DNA of 64,000 nt. It comes from Bacteroidales bacterium. GTDB lineage: Bacteria > Bacteroidota > Bacteroidia > Bacteroidales > UBA932. The first letter of the stretch is position 1, and each line of letters starts with the position of its first letter. Positions 16,509 through 26,415 of this stretch are shown piece after piece. The position numbers and the translations under genes are program-made. The stretch covers positions 1 to 64,000 of the forward strand of contig JAFZRX010000002.1 in the NCBI GenBank assembly GCA_017619675.1. The letters run 5' to 3'. The notes beneath the pieces were generated by a model. The model saw only the letters and a program-made list of their open reading frames with translations, was not told the DNA's origin and searched no databases.

Positions 16509-17441
16509 ATGAAGCCAACATTAGTTGTCCTTGCGGCAGGCATGGGAAGCCGCTACGGCGGTCTCAAACAGATGGACGGACTGGGTCCCAACAACGAGAC
16601 CATCATAGACTATTCTATCTACGACGCCGTCCGCGCCGGGTTCGGAAAAGTCGTCTACATTGTCCGCGAATACTTCAAGGAGCAGTTCCAGGAAATAGTA
16701 AAACAGAAATACAGCAAGGTGCTCTGCACAGACGGCAGTCCGCTGGAGTTCCAGTTCGTGACCCAGGAACTTGACAAGATACCTGAAGGGTTCAGCGTGA
16801 ACCCTGAAAGGGTGAAACCCTGGGGAACCGCCCATGCCGTGCTCATGGCAGCGGAGGCCGTAAAGGAGCCTTTCGCCGTGATCAACGGCGACGACTACTA
16901 CGGCCGCGACTCCTTCCGCATCCTTGGAGAGTGGCTCCAGGCCCACGGAGACAGCACTGGAGAGTACTGCATAGTAGGTTTCACGCTGGAGAACACACTG
17001 TCTGAGTCAGGAGGCGTATCCCGCGGAATCTGCTCCTACGACAAGGAAGGCAACCTGGTTGACGTGGTGGAATTCCACAACATTGCCAAGGGAGAGGACG
17101 GTGTAGTGCGCGGAGACAACTCCGTCACCGGCCAGAACGAGGTCCTGGACGCGGACAACCTCTGCTCCATGAACATGTGGGGCTTCACCCCTGACTATTT
17201 TGAGAAGAGCGCGGCCATCTTCAAGGATTTCCTGGCCGCCAATTCCCAGGAACTGAAGAAAGAATACTACATCCCGTACGCGGTCGACTGCATGATCAAG
17301 GACGGCGGGGACAAATGCTGCGTGCTCAGCACTCCGTCCCGCTGGTTCGGCGTCACCTTCAAGGAAGACCGTCCGGGCGTAGTGGCAAAATTCGCAGAAC
17401 TAGTTAAAGAAGGCGTTTATCCGTCACCGCTTTATGAATAA
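16509..17441 (+). CDS. Sugar-phosphate nucleotidyltransferase family protein
   Basis: The protein has 310 residues. The nucleotide-binding signature is LAAGMGSRYGGLKQMDGLGP at 8-27, a variant of the GxGxRxxPxTxxxPK loop in which the PK lysine is replaced by the LKQ segment. A metal-site motif INGDDYYG follows near 135. It is a common Bacteroidota family of unproven substrate, probably making an NDP-sugar from a sugar 1-phosphate. It is the first gene of a five-gene operon whose other members include an AmgK-RapZ kinase and a MurU-like transferase, so an amino-sugar substrate is a reasonable guess. Confidence 0.85.
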   Translation: MKPTLVVLAAGMGSRYGGLKQMDGLGPNNETIIDYSIYDAVRAGFGKVVYIVREYFKEQFQEIVKQKYSKVLCTDGSPLEFQFVTQELDKIPEGFSVNPERVKPWGTAHAVLMAAEAVKEPFAVINGDDYYGRDSFRILGEWLQAHGDSTGEYCIVGFTLENTLSESGGVSRGICSYDKEGNLVDVVEFHNIAKGEDGVVRGDNSVTGQNEVLDADNLCSMNMWGFTPDYFEKSAAIFKDFLAANSQELKKEYYIPYAVDCMIKDGGDKCCVLSTPSRWFGVTFKEDRPGVVAKFAELVKEGVYPSPLYE

Positions 17442-18363
17442 GAGAACCAAGAATTACAATTTTTACGGCAACTTCCCGTTTTATACGCCGGGTTTCAAGG
17501 GCGGCATAATACTGCTGCTCCTCTTCCTTGCAGGCGCGCTCATAGGAACCATTGTAGCCTCTATCATAGCCGCGCCTTTCGCCTCCTCTTCTCCGGAAAC
17601 GGTAGTAGAGATGGTCACAGTCATTTCATATCCCATAATGTTCATCCCGCCAATGATTTACGCATCGCTCCAGAGCAAGCGCAATTCATTCTTCGATATG
17701 GGATACAAACTGGACAGCAACAACTTTGGCAGCCTGGGCCCGTGGAAAGCCGCTTTGTTGGCCACCGCTCTTGTCCTTACAGCCGGTTTCATCATCGACA
17801 TCCTGGGCTACATAATGCCGGACATGCCTGATTGGCTGAAGAACGCGCTTCAAGGCCTGACAGGAGGCAATATCTGGATCAATTTCCTGTGCGTCTCAAT
17901 CTTCGCCCCGTTCTTTGAGGAATGGCTGTGCAGGGGTATGATACTCCGCGGCCTGCTCAATTACAAGAAGGAAGACGGCACTAACGGAATCAAGCCGGTA
18001 TGGGCGATCGTTATATCCGCCGCCGTATTCGCCGTCATCCACGGCAATCTGTGGCAGGCCATCCCGGCCTTTATAATCGGTTTGGTAATGGGCCTGGTAT
18101 ACTACAAGACCGGATCCCTCAAGCTCACAATGCTCATGCACTTCGTGAACAACACGCTCGCCCTTGCCATGGGCCAGATAGATTCCCTGAGCGACTACGA
18201 GTACTGGATAGAGATAATGGGACCCAAGTGGTACTGGCTGGCATTTGCGGCCTGCGCCATCCTCACATTCCTCATTATCAGGAAGTTCCTGGCACTGCCC
18301 AACAAGTATCCAAAGGGAGGCTGCGACATCTTAGACCCCAACCAGGCGATAGAAGAAGCATAG
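17434..18363 (+). CDS. CPBP (CAAX/Abi-type) intramembrane metalloprotease
   Basis: The protein has 309 residues and about eight membrane helices. The three signature motifs are present: EEWLCR (EExxxR) near residue 162, FAVIHG (FxxxH) near 200 and HFVNN (HxxxN/B) near 235, which together bind the catalytic zinc in the membrane. The start overlaps the end of the nucleotidyltransferase gene by eight bases, so the two are co-translated. The substrate is unknown; family members cleave prenylated or bacteriocin-like peptides or act as scaffolds. The C-terminal tail is short and cytosolic. Confidence 0.9.
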   Translation: MNKRTKNYNFYGNFPFYTPGFKGGIILLLLFLAGALIGTIVASIIAAPFASSSPETVVEMVTVISYPIMFIPPMIYASLQSKRNSFFDMGYKLDSNNFGSLGPWKAALLATALVLTAGFIIDILGYIMPDMPDWLKNALQGLTGGNIWINFLCVSIFAPFFEEWLCRGMILRGLLNYKKEDGTNGIKPVWAIVISAAVFAVIHGNLWQAIPAFIIGLVMGLVYYKTGSLKLTMLMHFVNNTLALAMGQIDSLSDYEYWIEIMGPKWYWLAFAACAILTFLIIRKFLALPNKYPKGGCDILDPNQAIEEA

Positions 18364-18364
18364 G

Positions 18365-19762
18365 ATGGACGTTCTGAAGTTTTTGTACAGGGATTACACC
18401 TCGCAGGAGTGCACCCGGCTGGTCCCGCTTTCAGCGGGGGGCAGCCGCAGGCGCTACTTCCGCCTGAGCGCGGAGCAAGGCCCCTCCTGCATAGGCGTGA
18501 TAGGCACTGACAGGGACGAGAACGCCGCCTTCCTGGCCATCAGCGCCCACTTCAAGGCGCAGGGCCTCCCCGTTCCGGAAGTATTCGCAGTATCTGACGA
18601 TGGCCTGGCCTACCTCCAGGAGGACCTGGGCGACACTATCCTTTACGATGCCGTCGCCCCCGGGCGCAGGAAAGGCGAATACTCGCCTGCTGACCGCGCC
18701 CTGCTGGCCAAGGCCGTGGCCCTGCTGCCGGACCTTCAGTTCCGGGGCGCGCAGGGCCTGGACTGGAGCGTCTGCTATCCGCAGAGCGCTTTTGACGCCA
18801 GGAACATAGACTTCGACCTCAACTACTTCAAATACTGCTTCCTCAAGGAGAGCGGCGTGGAATTCAACGAGATCACCCTCCAGGACGATTTCGAGAAGTT
18901 CAAGGCTGACCTGCTGGCCTGCGCCCACGGCGACACCTTCATGTACCGGGACTTCCAATCCCGTAACGTGATGCTGGTGGACGGCCAGCCGTATTTCATC
19001 GATTTCCAGGGAGGACGCAAGGGCCCCATATATTACGACGTGGCCTCCTTCCTGTGGCAGGCAAGTTCCCGCTTCAGCGCTGAAGTTAGGGAGGAACTGC
19101 TGGGCGTCTATCTGGAAAGCCTCTCCCGCTACACCAAGGTGGACCATGCGGACTTCCGCTCCAGACTGCGCCTGTTCGTGTTGTTCCGGACCCTCCAGGT
19201 GCTGGGAGCATACGGATTCAGGGGGCTCATAGAAAGGAAAGAATACTTTGTGCAGAGCATTCCGGCCGCGCTGGACAACCTTCGCGCCCTGGGAGATTTC
19301 CCGCAGTATCCTTACCTGGACCAGGTGATAAAGGAACTGTGCAAGCCCAAGGAGAAGCCCGTGGAAGACGGACTTCTGCACATTGACATAATCAGTTTCT
19401 CCTACAAGAAGGGATTGCCGCAGGATAATTCCGGCAACGGAGGAGGATATATATTCGACTGCCGCGCGGTCCATAATCCCGGGAAATACGCCCGCTTCGC
19501 CCACAGTACAGGCAAGGACGCGGACGTGATACAGTTCCTGGAGGAGGACGGCGAAGTGCTGGTGTTCCTCGACAGCATATACAAGCTGGTTGACGCCCAC
19601 GTACAGAGATTCCTGGAAAGGGGTTTCACCCACCTGCAATTGTGTTTTGGATGCACCGGCGGGCAGCACAGGTCAGTTTACTGCGCCTGTGCGGTGGAGA
19701 AACATCTGAAAGAGAAATTCCCACAGACGGTGGTAAATGTCACCCACAGGGAAATGAAATAG
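18365..19762 (+). CDS. AmgK-like sugar kinase fused to a RapZ C-terminal domain
   Basis: The protein has 465 residues in two domains. Residues 1-325 are an aminoglycoside-phosphotransferase-type kinase like AmgK, which phosphorylates MurNAc/GlcNAc at C1. The ATP loop is LSAGGSRRRYFRL, the catalytic loop MYRDFQSRNVM (Tyr replaces the usual His before Arg-Asp) and the metal loop FIDFQGGRKGP. Residues 338-465 match the C-terminal half of RapZ (IISFSYKKGLP, FDCRAVHNPG, CFGCTGGQHRS), the part that binds glucosamine-6-phosphate in Escherichia coli; the RapZ ATPase half is absent. The gene is one base after the protease and three before the MurU-like gene. Confidence 0.93.
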   Translation: MDVLKFLYRDYTSQECTRLVPLSAGGSRRRYFRLSAEQGPSCIGVIGTDRDENAAFLAISAHFKAQGLPVPEVFAVSDDGLAYLQEDLGDTILYDAVAPGRRKGEYSPADRALLAKAVALLPDLQFRGAQGLDWSVCYPQSAFDARNIDFDLNYFKYCFLKESGVEFNEITLQDDFEKFKADLLACAHGDTFMYRDFQSRNVMLVDGQPYFIDFQGGRKGPIYYDVASFLWQASSRFSAEVREELLGVYLESLSRYTKVDHADFRSRLRLFVLFRTLQVLGAYGFRGLIERKEYFVQSIPAALDNLRALGDFPQYPYLDQVIKELCKPKEKPVEDGLLHIDIISFSYKKGLPQDNSGNGGGYIFDCRAVHNPGKYARFAHSTGKDADVIQFLEEDGEVLVFLDSIYKLVDAHVQRFLERGFTHLQLCFGCTGGQHRSVYCACAVEKHLKEKFPQTVVNVTHREMK

Positions 19763-19765
19763 GAA

Positions 19766-20500
19766 ATGAAGGCGTTTATCTTTGCAGCAGGCCTGGGAAC
19801 CAGGCTCAAACCGCTCACGGACCACTTGCCGAAGGCCCTGGTGCCCGTGGCGGGCAAGCCATTGCTGTGGCACGTGATACGCAAGCTGCAAGGCGCCGGC
19901 GTGGACGAGTTCGTGATCAACGTCCACCATTACGCGGAACTGATATCGGATTACATTGAACTGGAGGATTACTTCGGGTCTAAGATAGAACTGAGCGTGG
20001 AGGAGGACCAGCCGCTGGAAACCGGCGGCGGGCTCCGCAAAGCGGCAGAATTATTGCAGGGCTCAGGGAGTTTCTTCGCTCACAACGTTGACATCATTTC
20101 CAACGCTGACCTTAAGGCGATGGCCGATTCCGAACGCCCGGACGCCCTGGCCACCCTGCTGGTAAGCCAGAGAAAGACTCAGAGGTACTTCCTGTTCGAC
20201 AGGGACATGCGTCTGGTGGGATGGACCAACGTGGCCACGGGCGAGGTCCGGAGTCCGTTCAAGGACCTCCGCGTGGAGGACTGCGGCAAATATGCGTTCG
20301 CAGGCATTCACTATATATCGGAGAAAATCCTACCTTTGCTGCAGGAAATGCCGGAAAGGTTCTCCATAACGGACTTCTACCTTAAGATGGCGGCTGAGTT
20401 TCCCATCTACGGATACGCTCCGGAAGGGCTGGAGATTGTGGACGCCGGAAAACCAGAGACCCTGGAACGGGCCTCGCAAATGATTGAAAAGGGACAATGA
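19766..20500 (+). CDS. MurU-like sugar-1-phosphate nucleotidyltransferase
   Basis: The protein has 244 residues. The nucleotide-binding loop is FAAGLGTRLKPLTDHLPKALVPV at 6-28 and the metal-site region is HNVDIISN near 108. Length and sequence agree with MurU, which turns MurNAc-1-phosphate into UDP-MurNAc in the recycling route that bypasses the early steps of peptidoglycan synthesis. The gene directly follows the AmgK-like kinase, which would provide its substrate. Its stop overlaps the porin start (ATGA). Confidence 0.92.
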   Translation: MKAFIFAAGLGTRLKPLTDHLPKALVPVAGKPLLWHVIRKLQGAGVDEFVINVHHYAELISDYIELEDYFGSKIELSVEEDQPLETGGGLRKAAELLQGSGSFFAHNVDIISNADLKAMADSERPDALATLLVSQRKTQRYFLFDRDMRLVGWTNVATGEVRSPFKDLRVEDCGKYAFAGIHYISEKILPLLQEMPERFSITDFYLKMAAEFPIYGYAPEGLEIVDAGKPETLERASQMIEKGQ

Positions 20501-23166
20501 AGGGTATATTGTCAGACATATGGTTCCCTGTAGCGTTTACGCTCACCGTGGCGGCGACGCAGTTCAGCGGCGCCGTGGCGCAGGGCGGAAGCCTTCAGCC
20601 GGCCGTGCCCGCGGCCGCGCCTGACACCGTAACCTACCCTACGGACGGTTACAAGCGCGGCTGGTCCGCGCAGGAGGCCGGCCTCACCCTTGAAATCGCG
20701 GACAGCCTCCTCAACGCCCAGGACAGCGCCTTCATAGATTTCGATGCCGTCCTTGAAGAAGAGCCCGTAGTGGAGGAAGAACCCGTGGTTCCGGAATTCG
20801 CGGAACTCGACTCCCTCCTTTCCGTGGCCGATTCCCTCCTTGCAATAAGCCTTGACGACATACACAGGGATGATTCCACATTCATAGAGGACAACATCTT
20901 CCAGCACTGGTACTCCACCCTGGACAACAGGGCCCGTAAGAGATATGACCGGGAACAGATGATTCCAATCCTGCAGGCACGCAAGGACAGCCTTGAGCAA
21001 GTCAAGGCGGATAAGAAGGCATACAAGGACAGCGTAATAAAAGCCACCCCGCGTATCCTCAGCACCTACTTCCTGCCGGACTCCATGCAGTACAAGCGCA
21101 TTATCAGTTGGACTCACAGCCGTGATTTCCATGACCTCACGATACTTGACGCGGAAAGGGAGGAAGACATCAACTACCGTTTCAACGACTATCCCTTCCT
21201 GCGCAAGGACGTGAACGCCACCTGGCTGGGTACGGCGGGCTCCCCTGTCCTGTACAACAACTTCTTCAACCGTGTGTCTGAGGAAGGCGAGATGTTCTAC
21301 GACGCACTGGAGCCCTGGACATTCTCCGCGGCCACCCTGCCAATGTACAACACCAAGACCCCGTACACGGAACTGGCCTACTACGGAACCCTGTTCGAGA
21401 GCGAGCAGACGGCATCCCACAACATCCACGTACTCACCACCCAGAACATCACTCCTGAGTGGAACGTGACCGTAGGCTATGACCGATACGGAAGCGAGGG
21501 AATGCTTTCCAACGAGCGCACCGCCAACAAGAGCCTCTACGCCCACACCAGTTACGTGGGCGAGAAGTATCTCCTGCACGCTGGATACATATCCAACAAT
21601 GTCTCCCAGAAAGAAAACGGTATGATAGTGGACAACTTCTGGATCAGGGACACCACCGTGGACGCCCGCGAGGTGGATGTATACCTGAAGGACGCGAGCA
21701 GCAACACGGTCAAGAAAACGGTGTTCGTGGACCAGCAGTACCGCATCCCGCTGAGTTTCATAAAGAATCTGTTCAAGAAGAAGGACAAGGCCCCAGAAGT
21801 GGAGGAAGTCATCGCGGAACTGGAGGATGACCAGGAGATTGAGGAACTTGACCCCGAAGACCTCCATCCGGAGGCAGAGGAGCCCCTCGAGGCGCTGGCT
21901 GATACCACGGCTGTCGCCGACGAGGACGTCACCACCGCCTTCATCGGGCACAGCACGGAATTCACCCGCATCTACCGCAAGTACCAGGACAACATGACAT
22001 CGGCGCTGGCCAAGCAATACTATTCCTCGAGGGCATACATCAACCCTACCACGGCATACGACTCCCTTGGCGTCACCAAGTTCAACAACAAGGTGTTCAT
22101 ACGCCTTCAGCCATGGGCCAAGGAGGCCATAGTGTCCAAACTGGACGTAGGCGCCGGACTGGACATCCTGCATTACGCCCAGGCGGATCCCACATATCTG
22201 CACGAACAGGGTTCAAAGGCATGGACTTCCGGATACCTTTATGCCGGGGCGCAGGGCCAGTTCAGGAATTACTTCCAGTGGAACGCCCTGGGCCACTACA
22301 GCCTGGTGGGCGACGAGGCCGGGGACTTTGACATCAGCGCCAACGCCCTGTTCCAGTTCTACCCGTTCCGCAGGGCGCGCACAAGCCCCATCGTCCTGGA
22401 CCTTGGCTTCTCCACATCCCTTGACGAGCCTGGCTATTACGTCCAGCACATGATGGTCAACCACTTCAAGTGGGAGAACAGTTTTGACAAGATATCCACC
22501 TCCAAGTTCCAGGGAAAACTTTCTATCCCGCGCTGGAAACTCGAGGCGTCCGTGAACTACGCCCTGCTGGTGAACAACATCTATTATAACGAGCATTCCC
22601 TGGCCACGCAGAACACGGACCCCATGAGCGTGCTGAGCGTCACCCTTGACAAGGACCTGGAACTCTTCAAGTTCCTGCACCTTGACCACAGGGTGCTCTT
22701 CCAGCTCTCCTCAAAGCAGGACATTCTTCCCCTGCCCATGGTTTCCGCCAACGCCCGCTATTACGTCCAGTTCGGCATCAACGGCGACGCCATGACAATG
22801 CAGCTGGGCGCCAATGTCTTCTTCTACACCAAGTATAACCTGCAGAGATGGAATCCAAACATTGGAATATTCTACAACCAGACAGCCACGGAATACGGCA
22901 ACGCCCCGTACATAGACCTGTTCGCCAACATGAAATGGCAGAACGCCTGCGTATTCGTTAAATGGGAGAATGCCGGAATGGGCTGGCCCCTGGGCTACGC
23001 GGACTACTTCAGCGCGGACGGCCACATCCGCACCCCGCGCATCATAAAGCTGGGGCTGTTCTGGCCGTTCCACCCCAACCCGGGCAAGGCGGGAGGCAAC
23101 TCCTCCCACTCGCACGACTCCTCTTCAGGGTCGGGCAATACAAGTTCAAGGACTGCAAGGAGATAA
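20497..23166 (+). CDS. Porin_10-like outer-membrane beta-barrel protein
   Basis: The protein has 889 residues. An N-terminal signal (ending near AVAQGG) is followed by a 130-residue acidic, periplasmic region with an unusual run of Glu/Val (EEEPVVEEEPVV) and then many amphipathic strands with alternating aromatic residues, ending in a C-terminal barrel (HIRTPRIIKLGLFWPF) plus a Ser/His-rich tail. It matches the Bacteroidota putative porin family (PF14121). A very acidic insert lies near residues 425-470, probably a periplasmic or surface loop. Translationally coupled to the MurU-like gene (ATGA), it may bring cell-wall sugars or muropeptides through the outer membrane (inference). Confidence 0.88.
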   Translation: MKGILSDIWFPVAFTLTVAATQFSGAVAQGGSLQPAVPAAAPDTVTYPTDGYKRGWSAQEAGLTLEIADSLLNAQDSAFIDFDAVLEEEPVVEEEPVVPEFAELDSLLSVADSLLAISLDDIHRDDSTFIEDNIFQHWYSTLDNRARKRYDREQMIPILQARKDSLEQVKADKKAYKDSVIKATPRILSTYFLPDSMQYKRIISWTHSRDFHDLTILDAEREEDINYRFNDYPFLRKDVNATWLGTAGSPVLYNNFFNRVSEEGEMFYDALEPWTFSAATLPMYNTKTPYTELAYYGTLFESEQTASHNIHVLTTQNITPEWNVTVGYDRYGSEGMLSNERTANKSLYAHTSYVGEKYLLHAGYISNNVSQKENGMIVDNFWIRDTTVDAREVDVYLKDASSNTVKKTVFVDQQYRIPLSFIKNLFKKKDKAPEVEEVIAELEDDQEIEELDPEDLHPEAEEPLEALADTTAVADEDVTTAFIGHSTEFTRIYRKYQDNMTSALAKQYYSSRAYINPTTAYDSLGVTKFNNKVFIRLQPWAKEAIVSKLDVGAGLDILHYAQADPTYLHEQGSKAWTSGYLYAGAQGQFRNYFQWNALGHYSLVGDEAGDFDISANALFQFYPFRRARTSPIVLDLGFSTSLDEPGYYVQHMMVNHFKWENSFDKISTSKFQGKLSIPRWKLEASVNYALLVNNIYYNEHSLATQNTDPMSVLSVTLDKDLELFKFLHLDHRVLFQLSSKQDILPLPMVSANARYYVQFGINGDAMTMQLGANVFFYTKYNLQRWNPNIGIFYNQTATEYGNAPYIDLFANMKWQNACVFVKWENAGMGWPLGYADYFSADGHIRTPRIIKLGLFWPFHPNPGKAGGNSSHSHDSSSGSGNTSSRTARR

Positions 23167-23167
23167 T

Positions 23168-24328
23168 CTACTGCGTGCGCATGGTCTGCGCCGGGTCCAC
23201 CTTGGAAATGAACAGGGACGGCAACAGGAGCAGCAGCATTATGATGATGTAGGCGGCCAGGTCCGCGAGGAGTATCATGGGGATGTTCACCGCAACCGGC
23301 ACAAAGCTCACGAAATAATTCTCCGGATTCAGTTTAAAGAAATGCGTCTTGCCCTGGATCAGGCAGAACAGCAGCGCCAGCGCGTTTCCTATGAGCATAC
23401 CCTTCAGAACCAGGTTGGAAGATACCTGGAGGAACACCTTGGCTATGCCCTTGTCCGTCATTCCAAGGGCCTTGAGCGTACCTATGGTGGAGATATTGCG
23501 GAAGAGCATTATCAGCAGGCCCGATATCATGTTGAATCCGGCCACTATTGCCATCAGGAGCAGTATGAACACCACGTTGAAATCAATGAGGTCCAGCCAG
23601 TCGAAAAGTTGCGGGAACTGCCTTACAATCGAGGTGGCCATGATCCGCGGCTCGTCCTCCTGTGCGCACAGAAGGGCAATGTTGCCCAGTTCGGAAGCCT
23701 TCTCCTCCATCATGTTTGTGGACTTGTAGGCGCTTCCCAGGGTCACTTCCAGGGCGGACACCTGGTCCTCGTCCCAGTCATTCAGGCGGCGCATATCCTC
23801 TATTGGAACGTATACTATAAGGGCCTCCTCAATGTCCAGGGGATTATCGTAGATGGACACCACATTGAAGCGGCGGGCCTTGATGTTGTCTCCCACGAAA
23901 TAGGTGAGCATGGCATCCCCCTCGGAGATGGACATCATCTTTGCCAGTCCCGACGGGATTGACGCGTCAAGGCTCTCCCCTTCCATCTCGACGCCCTTGA
24001 AGACCACTCCGTGGATCTCGCTCTCCTGCTTTATTATACCCGCGCGGTAGATGACGGGGGAAATGCTCTTCACGCCCTCAACGTCCAGCAACTGCTGCAT
24101 ATAGGACGGATTGGCGCTGACGGGCTGGTCTGAATTCAGATAACTCTGCCCTGCAGGGCCCAGGACTATGTCCCCGGAGAACGAGGACACGCCTTCCCTG
24201 ATCTCCTTGCGGTATCCGGCAGAGATTGAGACCGCAAGTATCATGACAAGGAAAGAGATAGCTATGGACACCATAGCTATCTTTCCCTTGAAACGTAGTT
24301 TCCCGGCTATGAAGCGAGAAGCGTTCAT
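23168..24328 (-). CDS. FtsX/LolC-type ABC transporter permease
   Basis: The protein has 386 residues with the MacB/LolCE layout: one helix at about 15-40, a large periplasmic domain (about 45-255), then three helices at about 265-290, 310-340 and 350-375. The conserved MRTQ-like ending and IGTLKALGMTDKGI coupling helix are present. It resembles lipoprotein-releasing permeases of Bacteroidota, where one permease forms a homodimer with LolD, but no ATPase gene is in the window. It starts 3 bases after the M13 peptidase stop and is co-transcribed with it. Confidence 0.9.
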   Translation of the reverse strand: MNASRFIAGKLRFKGKIAMVSIAISFLVMILAVSISAGYRKEIREGVSSFSGDIVLGPAGQSYLNSDQPVSANPSYMQQLLDVEGVKSISPVIYRAGIIKQESEIHGVVFKGVEMEGESLDASIPSGLAKMMSISEGDAMLTYFVGDNIKARRFNVVSIYDNPLDIEEALIVYVPIEDMRRLNDWDEDQVSALEVTLGSAYKSTNMMEEKASELGNIALLCAQEDEPRIMATSIVRQFPQLFDWLDLIDFNVVFILLLMAIVAGFNMISGLLIMLFRNISTIGTLKALGMTDKGIAKVFLQVSSNLVLKGMLIGNALALLFCLIQGKTHFFKLNPENYFVSFVPVAVNIPMILLADLAAYIIIMLLLLLPSLFISKVDPAQTMRTQ

Positions 24329-24331
24329 CGA

Positions 24332-26341
24332 TTACCAGATGTGAACCCTTTCGCTTTCAGGACGGTACATAGGGTCGCCTTCCTTGATTCCGAACGCGTC
24401 GAAGAAATTCTGGAAGTTGCGTACCGCTACGTTGACCCTGTTGTTGCCAAGTGAGTGAACGTCCTCCTTTGTGCGGCGGGCGATCTCCTCTTCAGTGATA
24501 TTCTGGGCCCATACGCGTGCGTATCCAAGCCAGAAGCGCTGGTCTGCGGTGAATCCGTCAACCTTCTTGGGGGTCTTTCCGCCCAGTGCGTTCTGAAGGG
24601 CAGTGTAGGCGATGCTGAGTCCGCCGTGGTCAGCAATGTTCTCACCAAGGGTGAGCTGTCCGTTTGCATGAACACCGGGAAGTACTTCAACCTCGTCGTA
24701 CTGTGCCGCAAGCTGGTTTGCCTTCTCGCGGAACTTGGCGTCGTCCTCTGAAGTCCACCAGTTGATCATGTTTCCGTCCTTGTCAAAGAGGCGGCCCTGG
24801 TCGTCGAATCCGTGGGTCATCTCGTGTCCGATCACAACTCCGATTGCACCGTAGTTCACGGCGTCGTCAGCGTTGGGGTTGAAGAACGGCGGCTGCAGGA
24901 TGGCTGCAGGGAAGCAGATCTCGTTGGATGTAGGATTGTAGTATGCGTTTACGGTCTGAGGGGACATGTGCCACTCTTCCTTGTCCACGGGCTTGCCAAG
25001 GTCATCCAGGTTGTCCTGTACGAACCACTTGCTTACCTCGCGCATGTTCTCGTAATAGCTCTTGGAAGGATCGATGTTGATTCCTGAGTAGTCTTTCCAC
25101 TTGTCAGGATAACCAATCTTGACGGTGAAGGCCTTGAGTTTCTCCTGTGCGTAGGCCTTGGTCTCGTCGCTCATCCAGTCCAGGTCAGCGATATGCTGTG
25201 AAAGGGCGGTGCGGAGGTTCTCAACAAGTTCCTTTACCTGCTGCTTCGAGCTCTCAGGGAAGTATTTGCTTACATACATCTGGCCCACAGCCTCTCCAAG
25301 TACGCCGTTAGGAACTGCCATAGCCCTCTTCCAGCGCGGCTTCTGCTCGGAAACGCCGGTCATCTGGCGGCTGAAGAAGTCGAAGTATGCATCGTAGAAC
25401 TCATCGGAAATTGTTCCGCAGGCGTCCATGATGATACCAGATACCACGTAGTTCTTGAGGTCGTCCAGGCTGGTCTGTGCGAACAGGGGACCGAATCCCT
25501 CGAAGAATGAAGGCTGCTCCACGATTACCTTGTCAAGGTCAGGAAGGCCGAATGCGGCAAAGTAGGTTCCAAAGTCGAAGCCCTGGTACTTCTTGATGAT
25601 TTCCTGGCTGCTCATGGGGTTGTAGGAGGCTTCCACATCCCTCATCTGGAGCCTTGTCCAGGAGATCTGTGCGAGCTGGTCCTCGAAGCCAAGGACTGAA
25701 TCGGCAATCTTTGAGCTGTTCTCCTCATAACCTGCAAGTTCGAAAAGTTTTGCGAGAAGCTTGCGGTAACCTTCCTTGATGGCTGCGTTGGAAGGCTCGG
25801 TGTAGTAATCCCTGTCGCGCATTCCAAGTCCGCCCTGGCCCATGTAACCCACGTTCATGTTGGAATCCATGAGGTCTGCGGAAACACCCACGCCAAAGAA
25901 CGGGCCCTGTCCCTCCAGGTGGAGTTCGGCCACTTTCTTCACGAGGTCCGTCTTGTTGGAGATGGCATATATCTCATCTATATACTTCCTTACCGGCTCG
26001 AAGCCTTCGGCGTTAAGTCTGGTGGAATCCAGGGCCATCTTGTAGAGGTCTGCAATCTTCTGGTCAACGGTACCCGGTGTGGTTTCCATTGAAGCCATTT
26101 CCTGGAAAAGTGCGTTCAGGTTCTTTTCGTTCTCTTCTGAAAGGGAATCAAAGGCGCCAAAGCGCGCGTACTCCGGACGAAGGGGATTGTTCTTTATCCA
26201 ACCACCGTTGGCATACTGATAGAAATCCGCTCCCGGCGCAACGCTGAGGTCCATGTCAGCTTTGTCCACGCCTTCAACCTTGTTGTTCTGGCATGCTGCA
26301 AGGATCAACAGAGGCATCATAAATACAACTAACTTTTTCAT
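24332..26341 (-). CDS. pepO: M13-family metallopeptidase lipoprotein (PepO-like)
   Basis: The protein has 669 residues from ATG 26341 (MKKLVVFMMPLLILAAC), which gives a lipobox with Cys17. The zinc site is HEMTH with His506, Glu507 and His510, and the third ligand lies in ENIADHGG. The NAYYNPTSNEICFPAAILQPPFF substrate segment and the end RVHIW (family CxxW with Cys replaced) are typical of neprilysin-like oligopeptidases. It cleaves short peptides outside the inner membrane. A TAACTTCG element, one mismatch from TAnnTTTG, lies 29 bases upstream (26371-26378). Confidence 0.96.
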   Translation of the reverse strand: MKKLVVFMMPLLILAACQNNKVEGVDKADMDLSVAPGADFYQYANGGWIKNNPLRPEYARFGAFDSLSEENEKNLNALFQEMASMETTPGTVDQKIADLYKMALDSTRLNAEGFEPVRKYIDEIYAISNKTDLVKKVAELHLEGQGPFFGVGVSADLMDSNMNVGYMGQGGLGMRDRDYYTEPSNAAIKEGYRKLLAKLFELAGYEENSSKIADSVLGFEDQLAQISWTRLQMRDVEASYNPMSSQEIIKKYQGFDFGTYFAAFGLPDLDKVIVEQPSFFEGFGPLFAQTSLDDLKNYVVSGIIMDACGTISDEFYDAYFDFFSRQMTGVSEQKPRWKRAMAVPNGVLGEAVGQMYVSKYFPESSKQQVKELVENLRTALSQHIADLDWMSDETKAYAQEKLKAFTVKIGYPDKWKDYSGINIDPSKSYYENMREVSKWFVQDNLDDLGKPVDKEEWHMSPQTVNAYYNPTSNEICFPAAILQPPFFNPNADDAVNYGAIGVVIGHEMTHGFDDQGRLFDKDGNMINWWTSEDDAKFREKANQLAAQYDEVEVLPGVHANGQLTLGENIADHGGLSIAYTALQNALGGKTPKKVDGFTADQRFWLGYARVWAQNITEEEIARRTKEDVHSLGNNRVNVAVRNFQNFFDAFGIKEGDPMYRPESERVHIW

Positions 26342-26415
26342 TATATGTTTAATTTGTTTGAAACAGTCTGCGAAGTTATGAATTTTTGCGATATTTGCCA
26401 TCCTTAAATGCAGGT

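Noticed and set aside
23168-24328. FtsX-type permease as part of a complete ABC exporter in the window
   Set aside because: No ATPase with Walker motifs is encoded nearby, so only the permease is claimed.
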